Below, piece after piece: positions 31,895-41,623 of a stretch of DNA of 64,000 nt. Both the position numbers and the translations under genes were made by a program. Origin of the DNA: an uncultured Clostridia bacterium (lineage in GTDB: Bacteria > Bacillota > Clostridia > Oscillospirales > Acutalibacteraceae); the NCBI GenBank assembly GCA_904399395.1, contig CAJFPJ010000046.1, positions 1-64,000 on the forward strand, read 5' to 3'. Below the pieces are notes generated by a model. It searched no databases, had not been told where the DNA came from, and saw only the letters and a program-made list of their open reading frames with translations. The number at the start of each line of letters is the position of its first letter. Within the stretch, counting starts at the first letter, position 1.

Positions 31895-31922
31895 TATATG
31901 ACTAAAAAAGTGGGTGATCAGG

Positions 31923-32087
31923 ATGCGAAAGGAATACACATTCCACAGCAAGGAAGAAAAACCGGAAATAGTAAAGTGGTATCTATCTGGGGAATCGCCT
32001 GTAAAACTTCATAAGGAAACAGGGATAAGTGATGGAAATATTCGCAACTGGAAACAACAAAAAGAAAATTCATATCGGATTATATAA
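31923..32087 (+). pseudogene. Transposase OrfA-like HTH remnant (54 codons)
   Basis: Read by hand: MRKEYTFHSKEEKPEIVKWYLSGESPVKLHKETGISDGNIRNWKQQKENSYRII*; HTH of IS3-like OrfA with no downstream OrfB. Confidence 0.5.
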
Positions 32088-32627
32088 AAGCGGCAGAAGT
32101 GGCAGCAAAATAGGCATTATTTTGCTGCGCGTTCGTGTCTTGTGTGCAGAAGGCAGAATTCCCGGAATGATTCGTCATGGAAAATAATATATCCAGAAAA
32201 ACCTGCTGACAGGCGTACAAACAGTGCCATACTTCTTACAGTCTTTGACAGAAAAAAGCAACTTGAAAAGACGCCTGTCTGAAGACAGGACAGAACGCCT
32301 TCATGAAGATGTGGTAGAGTTCATATATAAACTTCAACTACCATTGAAAGTAATACGCTTACTTTCAAGGAAACGGTAATGATACTTAACGGTAGATTAG
32401 TGGCTGAAGACTGATGGAAGATCATCTTGAAGCCACGGGGCAGCGCAATGTTTTTATGTATGTGTGTATGATATTGAAAGTAAAGAAATCTATTTGGCAG
32501 AAAACGTTAGTACCAATAAAGATTCTTTGGTCTTGGTAAACAGACCGCAGGATAAAGACATATACTGCACCGTTCCCATGCATATTATAGGAACTTGTAT
32601 CTATCCTGTCCAACTGTATTTGATCGA

Positions 32628-32806
32628 ACCCAAAATACCCCGGACTGCGTCCGCCCATCAACGTGAAATTTACCGGCCGCAAACGTTTTTATGATGCCCT
32701 TGATACTTGTTACCGTGACGGCAATGCCGAAGCAATGGTATATCTGATTGATGAATGTCTGGATAAACGACTGGATGCGTGTTTTAGCGTATTTTATAGC
32801 TATTAA
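32628..32806 (+). pseudogene. C-terminal remnant resembling a Fic-family protein
   Basis: Frame reads NPKYPGLRPPINVKFTGRKRFYDALDTCYRDGNAEAMVYLIDECLDKRLDACFSVFYSY*; no in-frame start or Fic motif upstream. Confidence 0.35.
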
Positions 32807-32951
32807 TGGCCGAATATCGACGAAACGTAATCAAAAATTAGATAAAGAATTTTGAACCCGTCCAAATTAAAAACTGGTGTAAAGTCCGTTTTATGGGACA
32901 TATATTGTGATAATTTTATAATAAAAAATTTTATGTTGGAAGGGTTCAGTT

Positions 32952-34949
32952 ATGGCAAAAAAAGGTATCAATAAAAATAATTTATCACTATTTGATATAG
33001 AAGATATGCAGGAGCATTTTATCAACAAGAATAAGCTTGATGTTGTTAAAATGGATTATATAGGGGCGCAATCTGTCGATTGGCAGGAACTGTTTCAGGG
33101 TTTCGATAAGCTATATGCTATTACATTTTCTTCTGGATTGAATTTTGTTTATAGGCTGCTCGATATGTTTGAATATTCTGAGGTTATATTTGGTTGCGAA
33201 AGTATTATTTCTTATAGCATGAGCGAAATAATCGCATATCAAAATAATCTCATTAAAAGTATGCGCGAAAAAGCAAGCAACTCTAAAATAAATTTGCTTG
33301 ATAAAATTGATAGTGGGAAGGCAAAGTTTTATGTTGTCAGAAAACAGATATCTCACGAGAAAATTTATCTATTAGAAGCAACTGATGGCCGAAAAAGAGT
33401 TGTGATGGGCTCTGCCAATATGTCATATAATGCTTTCGGCGGCAGACAAAGAGAAAACATCTGTTACATGGATGGTAAACAAGCGTACGAATGGTATAAG
33501 AATGTTTATGACTCTCTCAAGGAAAGCAGTACAGACGAAATTACACATAAAGCCCTTGATATTGCTAATATTACTGATAATATAGATGATCTTCCTATTG
33601 CTGAAACCGTAAAACATCAGAAGGTGTTGGTGCTAGAAACAGAGAAAGAAAATTCCGAAGAAATCAACTTCATTCTAGACACTCAAAATTTAGCGAAGAC
33701 ACTAACTCCTATTGTACCGAAAGCAGAAAGAAAAACAGGTAAGATATTGTTAAACCCCGAAACATTCATTAAATTGCGTCGGCATCTAAAACATGAAAGT
33801 GTGAAAGAAAAAGAATTACGCAGTGAATATCCTCAACTGGTAATAGATGCTTTTAAACAAACTGTAACCCTAAATGGCGACACCGTTGATTTAAATCCTA
33901 CCAGTGAAGAAATACATCACGATATAGATTTATTCATAAGTTATATGGAAGGTTATAAAAAATTCCATGGCGACTATGAAGGAATGCAATACCGTTACTT
34001 TGAATTTGCAAACTGGTTTTTCTGTTCTCCTTTTATGGCAACTATGCGCGACATGGCCGCGCGTTTTGATCAAAATAAACTGCCGTATCCTGTTTTCGGA
34101 TTAGTATACGGTCAAAGCAAAGCGGGAAAGACAACCTTCTTAGAGACACTGCTAAAAATGATGATAGGCCAAAAACCAAAAATTTCCGCTCCGGACTTTA
34201 CTCGTTCAAGTATCGAAGCTCTTAAAAGAACAGTGCAAGGGGCTCCGATAATTGTTGATGATTTAACAAACAATCGTTTTAACCAGCATGCTATTGAAAC
34301 AATCAAAAATGATGATTTCGGAGTAAGTGAACATCTAACCAATTATTCTGCTGTTGTTATCAGTGCAAACGAGGATGTAAAAGCGGTCGCGCCTGAGGTA
34401 ATTCGCCGGACCATAATATGTCGTGTTGAAGCAGGGCTTACTAACACAGAAGTTATGAAAAGCAATGTAGTGCGTAACGTCCAGCAGAAAATCGGTACGG
34501 CTTTTTATAGAGAATATTTGAGAAGAATGTTAGAAATTATGCCTGATTTGATAGAACAATTAAGTGTAGAGGAAACAGAAAGCGCACCTGATATTTTGAA
34601 GTTTTCTTCTGAAATAATTGTAGATATAATAAGTCAGTTTGCTGAATTTACGCCAAAATACATAAAAGTGCTCTCTCTCGAAAATTATTTTAGCGAAAAG
34701 GTAACTGGTAAGTACGCTATAAAAACTATTAAAAATGCTTGGAAAACAAGCAGAAAATCATTTATGGTCATTCCAAAAAGCAATGAATTGCGGTATCATG
34801 CTGGACAAACGTATGATGCTGCGAGACTTATTAAGGAATTGCCTGAAACCCTCGAAGCGCATACTTCCCGTGAGTGGGTAGTGATGAATCTGGAAGAAGC
34901 AAAAGATTTCTTTGGAATCAAATTTAAAAAAACCTTTATTAAATTTTGA
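32952..34949 (+). CDS. PLD-superfamily nuclease domain fused to a P-loop (SF3/AAA+-like) ATPase
   Basis: HEKIYLLEATDGRKRVVMGSANMSYNAFGG (HxK...GSxN PLD motif); Walker A VYGQSKAGKTTFLETLL; Walker B APIIVDDLT; sensor-like VVISANEDVKAVAPEVIRRTIICRV. Confidence 0.75.
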   Translation: MAKKGINKNNLSLFDIEDMQEHFINKNKLDVVKMDYIGAQSVDWQELFQGFDKLYAITFSSGLNFVYRLLDMFEYSEVIFGCESIISYSMSEIIAYQNNLIKSMREKASNSKINLLDKIDSGKAKFYVVRKQISHEKIYLLEATDGRKRVVMGSANMSYNAFGGRQRENICYMDGKQAYEWYKNVYDSLKESSTDEITHKALDIANITDNIDDLPIAETVKHQKVLVLETEKENSEEINFILDTQNLAKTLTPIVPKAERKTGKILLNPETFIKLRRHLKHESVKEKELRSEYPQLVIDAFKQTVTLNGDTVDLNPTSEEIHHDIDLFISYMEGYKKFHGDYEGMQYRYFEFANWFFCSPFMATMRDMAARFDQNKLPYPVFGLVYGQSKAGKTTFLETLLKMMIGQKPKISAPDFTRSSIEALKRTVQGAPIIVDDLTNNRFNQHAIETIKNDDFGVSEHLTNYSAVVISANEDVKAVAPEVIRRTIICRVEAGLTNTEVMKSNVVRNVQQKIGTAFYREYLRRMLEIMPDLIEQLSVEETESAPDILKFSSEIIVDIISQFAEFTPKYIKVLSLENYFSEKVTGKYAIKTIKNAWKTSRKSFMVIPKSNELRYHAGQTYDAARLIKELPETLEAHTSREWVVMNLEEAKDFFGIKFKKTFIKF

Positions 34950-35171
34950 TTTCAATTACAATTTTCTCGCATGTGAAGTATCCATATGCTTTGGCTTTAA
35001 TATATAAAATCACAATGATATATAATACTCGGCAACTCTTTCAATTTCTATTACTTCATCCCGATTGTAACGTTTTCTCTTTTCCCTGTTAACGCTCCAT
35101 ATTTCGTTTTCTGCTGCATGCAGAAGCAGAAGGGCAATGATTCACACCGCCCTTTTTCGCTTTTCAAAATC

Positions 35172-36101
35172 TCAAGAAGCACCATTCATTTTTCTTTTTT
35201 CATCCTGGGCCCACTCATTCCTGCTGAGAAGAAGCAGAATGCTTCCCGCAAGAACAAACGCTATGAATACCCCCAACAACACCGTATCCCATATATCCCA
35301 TACCGGATACGAAAGATCCGGAGATGCATAAATTCCTTTTCGATAGAATTCCTTATCTACCGCCCGAAGTTCCCCGAATATCTGCCCCTCTGCGGGAAGA
35401 GAACTGCCCGCAGACCAGGCTGGTTCCTGCCTGCGATACTCCCAGGCCACGGCCTCCAGCTGTTCCAGCCGGATATACGCATAGGGCAGTTTATCCGCCG
35501 CTTCTTCCCCCTCTTCTGAATCCGTCTCTTCCGCCTTCAGAAAGGGGCGCACACATCTCCAGCCCGATTCATAGCCCGGAAAGCTGCAGGCACCGTAGCC
35601 ATATTCCGGTATACACGTTTCCCTATCCAGAAAATAGAGGATCCTTGTCCCTTTAGGGATTTCTGCTGCGATAGCGCTTCCCGTATCCGGCTCCTCATAA
35701 TATGTCAGATCTACAGAAAGCGTCATTTCGGGAAACGGGGGATTCTCCTGCTTCTGAGCCGTTACAATATTTGTCTGAACTCGTTCCAAGGCTTCCGCCA
35801 TACTTTTCACGGGAACCCCCTGCTGATATCCTCCCCCTAAAATGGAACCATACATATCCGAATACTGAAATTCATTGTAAGCGTATTGGCCTTCACTATC
35901 TGCTTTCACTGATAGAGCCTTTCCGATCCGTATGCCGCCCCAAATCAGAGGAATACAGGAAAAAACCAGAAGACAGTCGCCGATTTTCTTTTTCCAGTTA
36001 TGTTGCTTTCTCACACCCCTTGTCCTCCTTTTTATCCAGTTGAAAAAATACACTTTTATATGAAACGATTCCTCCTTTCCCCATAACACTCCATATTTCA
36101 T
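35172..36101 (-). CDS. Membrane protein, tandem paralog 1
   Basis: N- and C-terminal TM; EFQYSDMYGSILGGGYQQGVPVKSMAEALE; YGYGACSFPGYESGWRCVRPFLKAEE; SPDLSYPVWDIWDTVLLGVFIAFVLAGSILLLL. Confidence 0.75.
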   Translation of the reverse strand: MKYGVLWGKEESFHIKVYFFNWIKRRTRGVRKQHNWKKKIGDCLLVFSCIPLIWGGIRIGKALSVKADSEGQYAYNEFQYSDMYGSILGGGYQQGVPVKSMAEALERVQTNIVTAQKQENPPFPEMTLSVDLTYYEEPDTGSAIAAEIPKGTRILYFLDRETCIPEYGYGACSFPGYESGWRCVRPFLKAEETDSEEGEEAADKLPYAYIRLEQLEAVAWEYRRQEPAWSAGSSLPAEGQIFGELRAVDKEFYRKGIYASPDLSYPVWDIWDTVLLGVFIAFVLAGSILLLLSRNEWAQDEKRKMNGAS

Positions 36102-36165
36102 TTCCTACAGCGTGTAGAAGCAGAAGAGCGATGATTCACACCGCCCTTTTTCACTTTTCAAAATC

Positions 36166-37005
36166 TCAAGCAGCACCATTTATCTTTCTTTTTTCATCCT
36201 GGGCCCACTCATTCCTGCTGAGAAGAAGCAAAATGCTTCCTGCAAGAAAAAGCACTATGGATACGCTCAACAACACCGTATCCCATGTATCCCATATTGG
36301 GTAGGAAAGATCCGGGGATACAAAAAGAGAATGTTCATATAATGAAATATCACAATAACGAAGATAGCGAATGAAAAACTCATATTCCCCTTTCTGTTGA
36401 TTTTCCGTATGTAGACTGTCTTCAAGATAATTCCAATATACTGTTTCCAAATCACTTAGAGGAATATAATAATACGGTAACTTTTCTAATTCCTCATATT
36501 CTCCCTCTTTCAAAAAAGGCCTTACACATCGCCAGCCCTGTTTATAATCTGGAAGACCAATACATCCATACCCAATTTCTCCATAACTATTCTGAGGATT
36601 TGGCAAGAATGCTATTGTTTCACCCTGTTTCAATTCAACAGTTATGTGTGAATCTCGAGAGGGTTCAGCATAATACGTCAAATCTATAGGAAGTTCCATC
36701 GTTTTCTGCGTAAATACACCGCCTTCATCAGACAAACCTATAACTCTCCACCTTTTCAAATAGATTTCCAATTCAGCTGCCATTTCTTTAACGGGTCTTC
36801 CTTCTTTATATCCACCCTGCAAAAAAGACGTATACAAATCCGAATAGGAAAATTTGTCTGAAAAATTATGTCCGTTAGCTATCGCTTCGTTTAGCCAAAT
36901 AGCATCTTTTATACGTATACCGGAATAAAGAAGCGGTATTAATGCAACAGAAAGAAGTAAAATGCCAATTTTTTTACTCACATCTTTTACACATTTTCTT
37001 TTCAT
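36166..37005 (-). CDS. Membrane protein, tandem paralog 2
   Basis: KFSYSDLYTSFLQGGYKEGRPVKEMAAELE; GYGCIGLPDYKQGWRCVRPFLKEGE; SPDLSYPIWDTWDTVLLSVSIVLFLAGSILLLLSRNEWAQDEKRKINGAA. Confidence 0.8.
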   Translation of the reverse strand: MKRKCVKDVSKKIGILLLSVALIPLLYSGIRIKDAIWLNEAIANGHNFSDKFSYSDLYTSFLQGGYKEGRPVKEMAAELEIYLKRWRVIGLSDEGGVFTQKTMELPIDLTYYAEPSRDSHITVELKQGETIAFLPNPQNSYGEIGYGCIGLPDYKQGWRCVRPFLKEGEYEELEKLPYYYIPLSDLETVYWNYLEDSLHTENQQKGEYEFFIRYLRYCDISLYEHSLFVSPDLSYPIWDTWDTVLLSVSIVLFLAGSILLLLSRNEWAQDEKRKINGAA

Positions 37006-37027
37006 CTCTTTATACCAATTCTATAGC

Positions 37028-37846
37028 TCAATTTGTATCTGACTCAAATTTCTTTTCCAAAAGAAGCAAAATGCTTCCTGCAAGAAAAAGCACTATGAAT
37101 ACGCCCAACAACACCGTATCCCATGTATCCCATATTGGGTAGGAAAGATCCGGGGATGAAAAAATACCGAGAGAATACAAAACACTGTCGCAATTGCGAA
37201 GATGCTGTGCAACAAACAGATTTTCCTGTTCCGCGCTCCAGGGAGCTATTTCTCTGTTCTCATTGGCCTCATGGACATACTGCCTTAAAATCGTTTCCAA
37301 ATCCTCCATCGGGACATAATAATAGGGTAATTTCTCCGGATCTTCACCGCTCCCGGCTTCCATAAAAGGTCTAACACATCGCCAGCCCCGGGTATAATCC
37401 GGCAGTCCTACGCAGCCATACCCATTTGTCATCCAGCCCCCTTCCGGTTGAGGATTGACCACAATTTCTGTTCCCATTGATATTTTGAACACAGCTTGTG
37501 AGTCTGTATCTGGCGCGGAATAGTACGTAATATCCACAGGCAGCTCCATAGTTTCCAGAGAAAAGGGGCCTGCCCCGCCTATCACCGTATTGCTGTCGAC
37601 ATACTTTGTGAGCTTCCCCGCCATATCCTTAACCGGAATATTTTTGCAATAGCCTCCCTGCAAAAAAGAGGTATACAACTCAGAATATGTAAACTCCCTG
37701 GAAGAATCGTATAAATTTTTCAGAACGGCGTTCAGCTCAGCCGCTTTCCACACCCGGAATCCCGGCCAAAACAGAAAGAAAAAAGAGACGAGCAATAGGA
37801 TGACTCCTGTGGGTTTCTTCCATCTTTTACGCTCCATAGCCAGCAC
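37028..37846 (-). CDS. Membrane protein, tandem paralog 3
   Basis: EFTYSELYTSFLQGGYCKNIPVKDMAGKL; GYGCVGLPDYTRGWRCVRPFMEAG; SPDLSYPIWDTWDTVLLGVFIVLFLAGSILLLLEKK. Confidence 0.8.
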   Translation of the reverse strand: MLAMERKRWKKPTGVILLLVSFFFLFWPGFRVWKAAELNAVLKNLYDSSREFTYSELYTSFLQGGYCKNIPVKDMAGKLTKYVDSNTVIGGAGPFSLETMELPVDITYYSAPDTDSQAVFKISMGTEIVVNPQPEGGWMTNGYGCVGLPDYTRGWRCVRPFMEAGSGEDPEKLPYYYVPMEDLETILRQYVHEANENREIAPWSAEQENLFVAQHLRNCDSVLYSLGIFSSPDLSYPIWDTWDTVLLGVFIVLFLAGSILLLLEKKFESDTN

Positions 37847-37996
37847 CTCCTGTTTTCTGCGCTTACTTGCTTATTAGTTATATATAAACAATATCTATAT
37901 ACTAAGAATAACATATTTATTATAAATATCAATTTAAAGTTCTGTAATCTTTACAATTATCGATAAAAATATATCTCTGTTTTCTTTTGAGATTTA

Positions 37997-38035
37997 AAAA
38001 GGGGACCTGTCCAAAATGGACAGGTCCCCTTCCCC
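37997..38035. terminator. Hairpin terminator
   Basis: aaaaaggggacctgtccaaaatggacaggtccccttcc. Confidence 0.7.
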
Positions 38036-38064
38036 GGCAGGGCGCAGGATATATTTCGATTTAT

Positions 38065-38484
38065 TCATATGCACACAGCCCCTTTTCCCCTGGTTGTCAG
38101 ATATACGTATCCTTTTCGGATGGACGGCACATCAAAAACGCATTCCGGCAGGCTCTGAGCCTCCATCGCCGTCCGGCATAAAAGAGCATATAAGGAACTT
38201 CTGTAATAGATTCGATGGTCGCCGCATACCCACACATTTGAACTGAAATCAACCCGGATATAGCCCTTTTCCTCCAGAGAACGGAGAGCTTCTCCCCGTT
38301 CCTTCACAAGCTCCATGGAATCGTCTTCCTCCACAATCCGGACGTAATCCAAAGCTGTGGAAATGAGCTCTTCTGAACGGCTGCTGTGCAGTTCAAACCG
38401 TGCCACCGGATACCGCCGGCTCTGGCGCACCTCCAGTAGCATCTGTTTCTCCCGTTTTGTAAGCTCTCCTCCTGCTGTATTCAT
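38065..38484 (-). CDS. Hypothetical protein
   Basis: 139-aa ORF in an otherwise ORF-free interval; ends upstream of a terminator-like hairpin; no family recognised. Confidence 0.55.
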   Translation of the reverse strand: MNTAGGELTKREKQMLLEVRQSRRYPVARFELHSSRSEELISTALDYVRIVEEDDSMELVKERGEALRSLEEKGYIRVDFSSNVWVCGDHRIYYRSSLYALLCRTAMEAQSLPECVFDVPSIRKGYVYLTTRGKGAVCI

Positions 38485-38577
38485 AACGTATCCTCCAATA
38501 TATTTAATTTACCAACGCTGGCAGTTTCTTTCATCGCCGCAACTTTTCTTTTTTTCTTACTCCTTGGGCCTAAAGCA

Positions 38578-39859
38578 TCACAGAAGCCCCATGGAGCATT
38601 TCCACTCCAGAATCCGCAGAACCGAAGCATCCAGCTGTTCCTCCGCTATTTCTCCCGCTCCTACCGCCTTCAGCAAGGCGTGGAAGGAATCCCCCGGCTC
38701 TGAGCAAAGAAGCAGGTCGTTCCCAGCCAAAAATGCCTGCGGCGCCGGATTTTCTCCAGCCGTATACTGAGGGATGGCCTCCATTTCCAGATCATCCGTC
38801 ATGATAAGACCTCCAAAACCCAATTCCTCTCGTAAAACCCGGTGAACTTCCGCAGAGAGGGTCGCAGGCCGTTCTGGATCCATGCATTCCACAATATTGT
38901 GATTCACAAGCACTATAGGTGCTCCTGCTTCAAACCCCGCCTGAAAAGGCAGAAAATCCCTAGTCTGAAATTCCGAATAGGGTCTTTTATCCCAGGTAAG
39001 TCCCGTATGGGTATCCCCATTGTTCCCATATCCGGGAAAATGCTTTAGCACACAAGCCATCCCATTTTCTGAATAGGTCTCCACAGAAACGCGAACGAAT
39101 TCCGAAACGCCTGCAGGGTCATCTCCGAAGGAACGATCATAGATAAAATCTTGCTGATTTCCGGAAAGATCCGCCACAGGAGCCAAATTGGTATTAATTC
39201 CCAAGCTTTTTAAAAGTTGAGCCTTTTCGGTTGTATCGGAGCGAATGGCTTCCATGCCGCCGGAAGCATACACCTGCCGGGGCGATTGAAACGGAAGGGA
39301 GCGAAGAGCCGGAAACCGGCTGATACGGGTTACCGTTCCCCCTTCCTCATCGCAGCAGGTAAGCAGAGGGATTTTCGATGCACTTTGATATTCCGCCATC
39401 ATCTGGGCTACTTGGCTTTTAGTTTTGCCTTGAAAATTCCCGGCATTCAGGCAGATCCCTCCCGGTGAATAGGTTTTGATCATTTCCTCGCCGCCCTCAG
39501 TTGGGCAGAGAAAAACAAAAACCTGCCCAACTTTTTCCTGAAGGGTCATACCTGTAAGAATTTCTGCGGCTTTTCCTTTGTATTGGGAAAAGATATCCGC
39601 GGCTTCCTTCTCCGGCTGAGAGGAGGAAACCTCTGAAGAGGTGGAGACAACTGCATTTTCCGGCCTGCTGGATGTTTCCGCCGGTACTCCGCTGCCCGGC
39701 GATTGGGAATATGTCCCCGCCGGCTGCACCGAAACGGAATTTCGATACAGCACGCCCGCTATCAGCAGGCCTCCCAGCAGGATGCACACTGCACCCATAA
39801 GGCCCAAAAGCTTCTCTTTTCTGCTTCCACGGCGATGGCCATCATATGCTCTTCCCATC
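38578..39859 (-). CDS. Glycoside hydrolase family 3 (beta-N-acetylhexosaminidase-like)
   Basis: MTLQEKVGQVFVF..., VLKHFPGYGNNGDTHTGL, GGLIMTDDLEMEAI; N-terminal signal anchor. ORF extends to 39978; start placed at MGRAYDG. Confidence 0.9.
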
Positions 39860-39964
39860 TCGCAACCTCTCTTTTTCTCTTCGCCCCATTTATAGTCTAT
39901 TTTTATTTTACACCGAACAAAGCCGGAATACCAGAGGGGGATGGACAGCATACTTGTAAATATA

Positions 39965-39997
39965 AAAGCGGCGGCCAAAAAAGCCGCCGCTTTAACG
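39965..39997. terminator. Hairpin terminator
   Basis: aaagcggcggccaaaaaagccgccgcttt. Confidence 0.7.
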
Positions 39998-40039
39998 CCG
40001 AAATCTCCGGCAATATGCGCTACTATCTACTAGCAAACC

Positions 40040-41467
40040 TTATTCTTCCTTAATAAGCTCCCGATACATGCGGATATAAGCGTTAGCAGAATGCCCCCAT
40101 GAATTATCGCACTGCATGGCTCGTTTCACCAGAACCTCCCAGCCCTCATGGTTGGCATATCCCTCCAGGGAACGATGAATAGCATACAGCATATCGCCGC
40201 CATTATAGCTCTGGAAAGTGAAACCATTCCCACAGCCGTCGCCGCTATCCTGAATAGAATCCTTCAGGCCGCCTGTTTCCCGCACAACGGGAATGGTACC
40301 ATACCGCAGAGCGATCATTTGAGAAAGGCCACAGGGCTCGCTCTTACTGGGCATCAGGAAAATATCTGCGCCGGCGTAAATCTTGCGGGAAAGCTCGGGC
40401 ACAAACCCAAAGCATGCGCAGAGACGGCCGGGATATTTATCCTGCATCTGACGGAAGAAGGTTTCGTATTCATAATCCCCGGATCCAAGGATGACAAACT
40501 GAATGTCATTTTCCCACATTAGTTGATCCAGTGTTTCCTTCACCAGATCCAATCCCTTATGGGAAACCATTCGCGTGACCATACCAATCAAGGGGATGTC
40601 GGGCTTTTCTTCTAAGTTCAGGCGTTTCTGCAGTTCTGCCTTGTTCACTGCCTTGCCTGAAAGATCCTCCACAGTGAAAGGAGCATAAATATCCTTATCC
40701 GTGGCAGGGTCATAACTGACCACATCAATTCCGTTCAAAATGCCCGAAATCTTCCAGGAACGCTGCCGGAGAATGCCGTCCATCCCATGAGAGAACCAGG
40801 GATCCATAATTTCCTGCGCATAGGTGGGGCTTACGGTAGTAACTCGATTGGCTGTTTCAATAGCGCCCTTCATCATATTGACGCAGCCGTCATACTCCAG
40901 AATAGAGGTCTGATTCTGGGGGATTCCCAGAACATCTTCCAAAAGCTCGGGGCCATATTTGCCCTGATACTGGATATTATGAATCGTAAAAACAGTCTTG
41001 ATTCCCTTATACCAATCGTTGTTCGCATAGAAAGCGTTGTAATAAACAGGCACCATAGCCGTCTGCCAGTCGTTGCAGTTGATCACATCCGGGTGAAAAT
41101 CAATGTAGGGCAACATCTCCAGCACAGCGCGGCTAAAAAATGCAAACCGCTCCGCATCGTCGTAGTGGCCGTAAAGGCCTTTGCGTTTAAAATAATATTG
41201 GTTATCAATGAAATAATAGATCACGCCACCGATGCGGGCCTCAAACACACCGCAATATTGCCTGCGCCAGGCAACCGGCACGGAAAGGCTTGTGATGAAT
41301 TTCATGTTATCTCGCATTTCCTGGGGGATATCCTCATACAGGGGCAGCACAACCCGGCATCCGATCAAGCGGAGACGAAGTGCTTGGGGCAGAGATCCCG
41401 CCACATCCGCCAGCCCACCGGTAGCCACAAAGGGGCGCGCCTCACTGGTGCAATATAAAACTTTCAT
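40040..41467 (-). CDS. glgA: Glycogen synthase
   Basis: MKVLYCTSEARPFVATGGLADVAGSLPQAL; YGTIPVVRETGGLKDSI. Confidence 0.97.
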   Translation of the reverse strand: MKVLYCTSEARPFVATGGLADVAGSLPQALRLRLIGCRVVLPLYEDIPQEMRDNMKFITSLSVPVAWRRQYCGVFEARIGGVIYYFIDNQYYFKRKGLYGHYDDAERFAFFSRAVLEMLPYIDFHPDVINCNDWQTAMVPVYYNAFYANNDWYKGIKTVFTIHNIQYQGKYGPELLEDVLGIPQNQTSILEYDGCVNMMKGAIETANRVTTVSPTYAQEIMDPWFSHGMDGILRQRSWKISGILNGIDVVSYDPATDKDIYAPFTVEDLSGKAVNKAELQKRLNLEEKPDIPLIGMVTRMVSHKGLDLVKETLDQLMWENDIQFVILGSGDYEYETFFRQMQDKYPGRLCACFGFVPELSRKIYAGADIFLMPSKSEPCGLSQMIALRYGTIPVVRETGGLKDSIQDSGDGCGNGFTFQSYNGGDMLYAIHRSLEGYANHEGWEVLVKRAMQCDNSWGHSANAYIRMYRELIKEE

Positions 41468-41623
41468 ACGATCGAACTCCCTTCCTGCCGCTTTATGCGG
41501 TTTCTCTAGTATAAGCCTTCAAATCAGCAAAATCAGCTTCTGATTTTGGGTTTTCAGGCCTTGGAACAAGCCGCCCCTTTTGTGGGGCGGCTCTCATTTA
41601 AATTCTCCATCCAATACAAGGGC

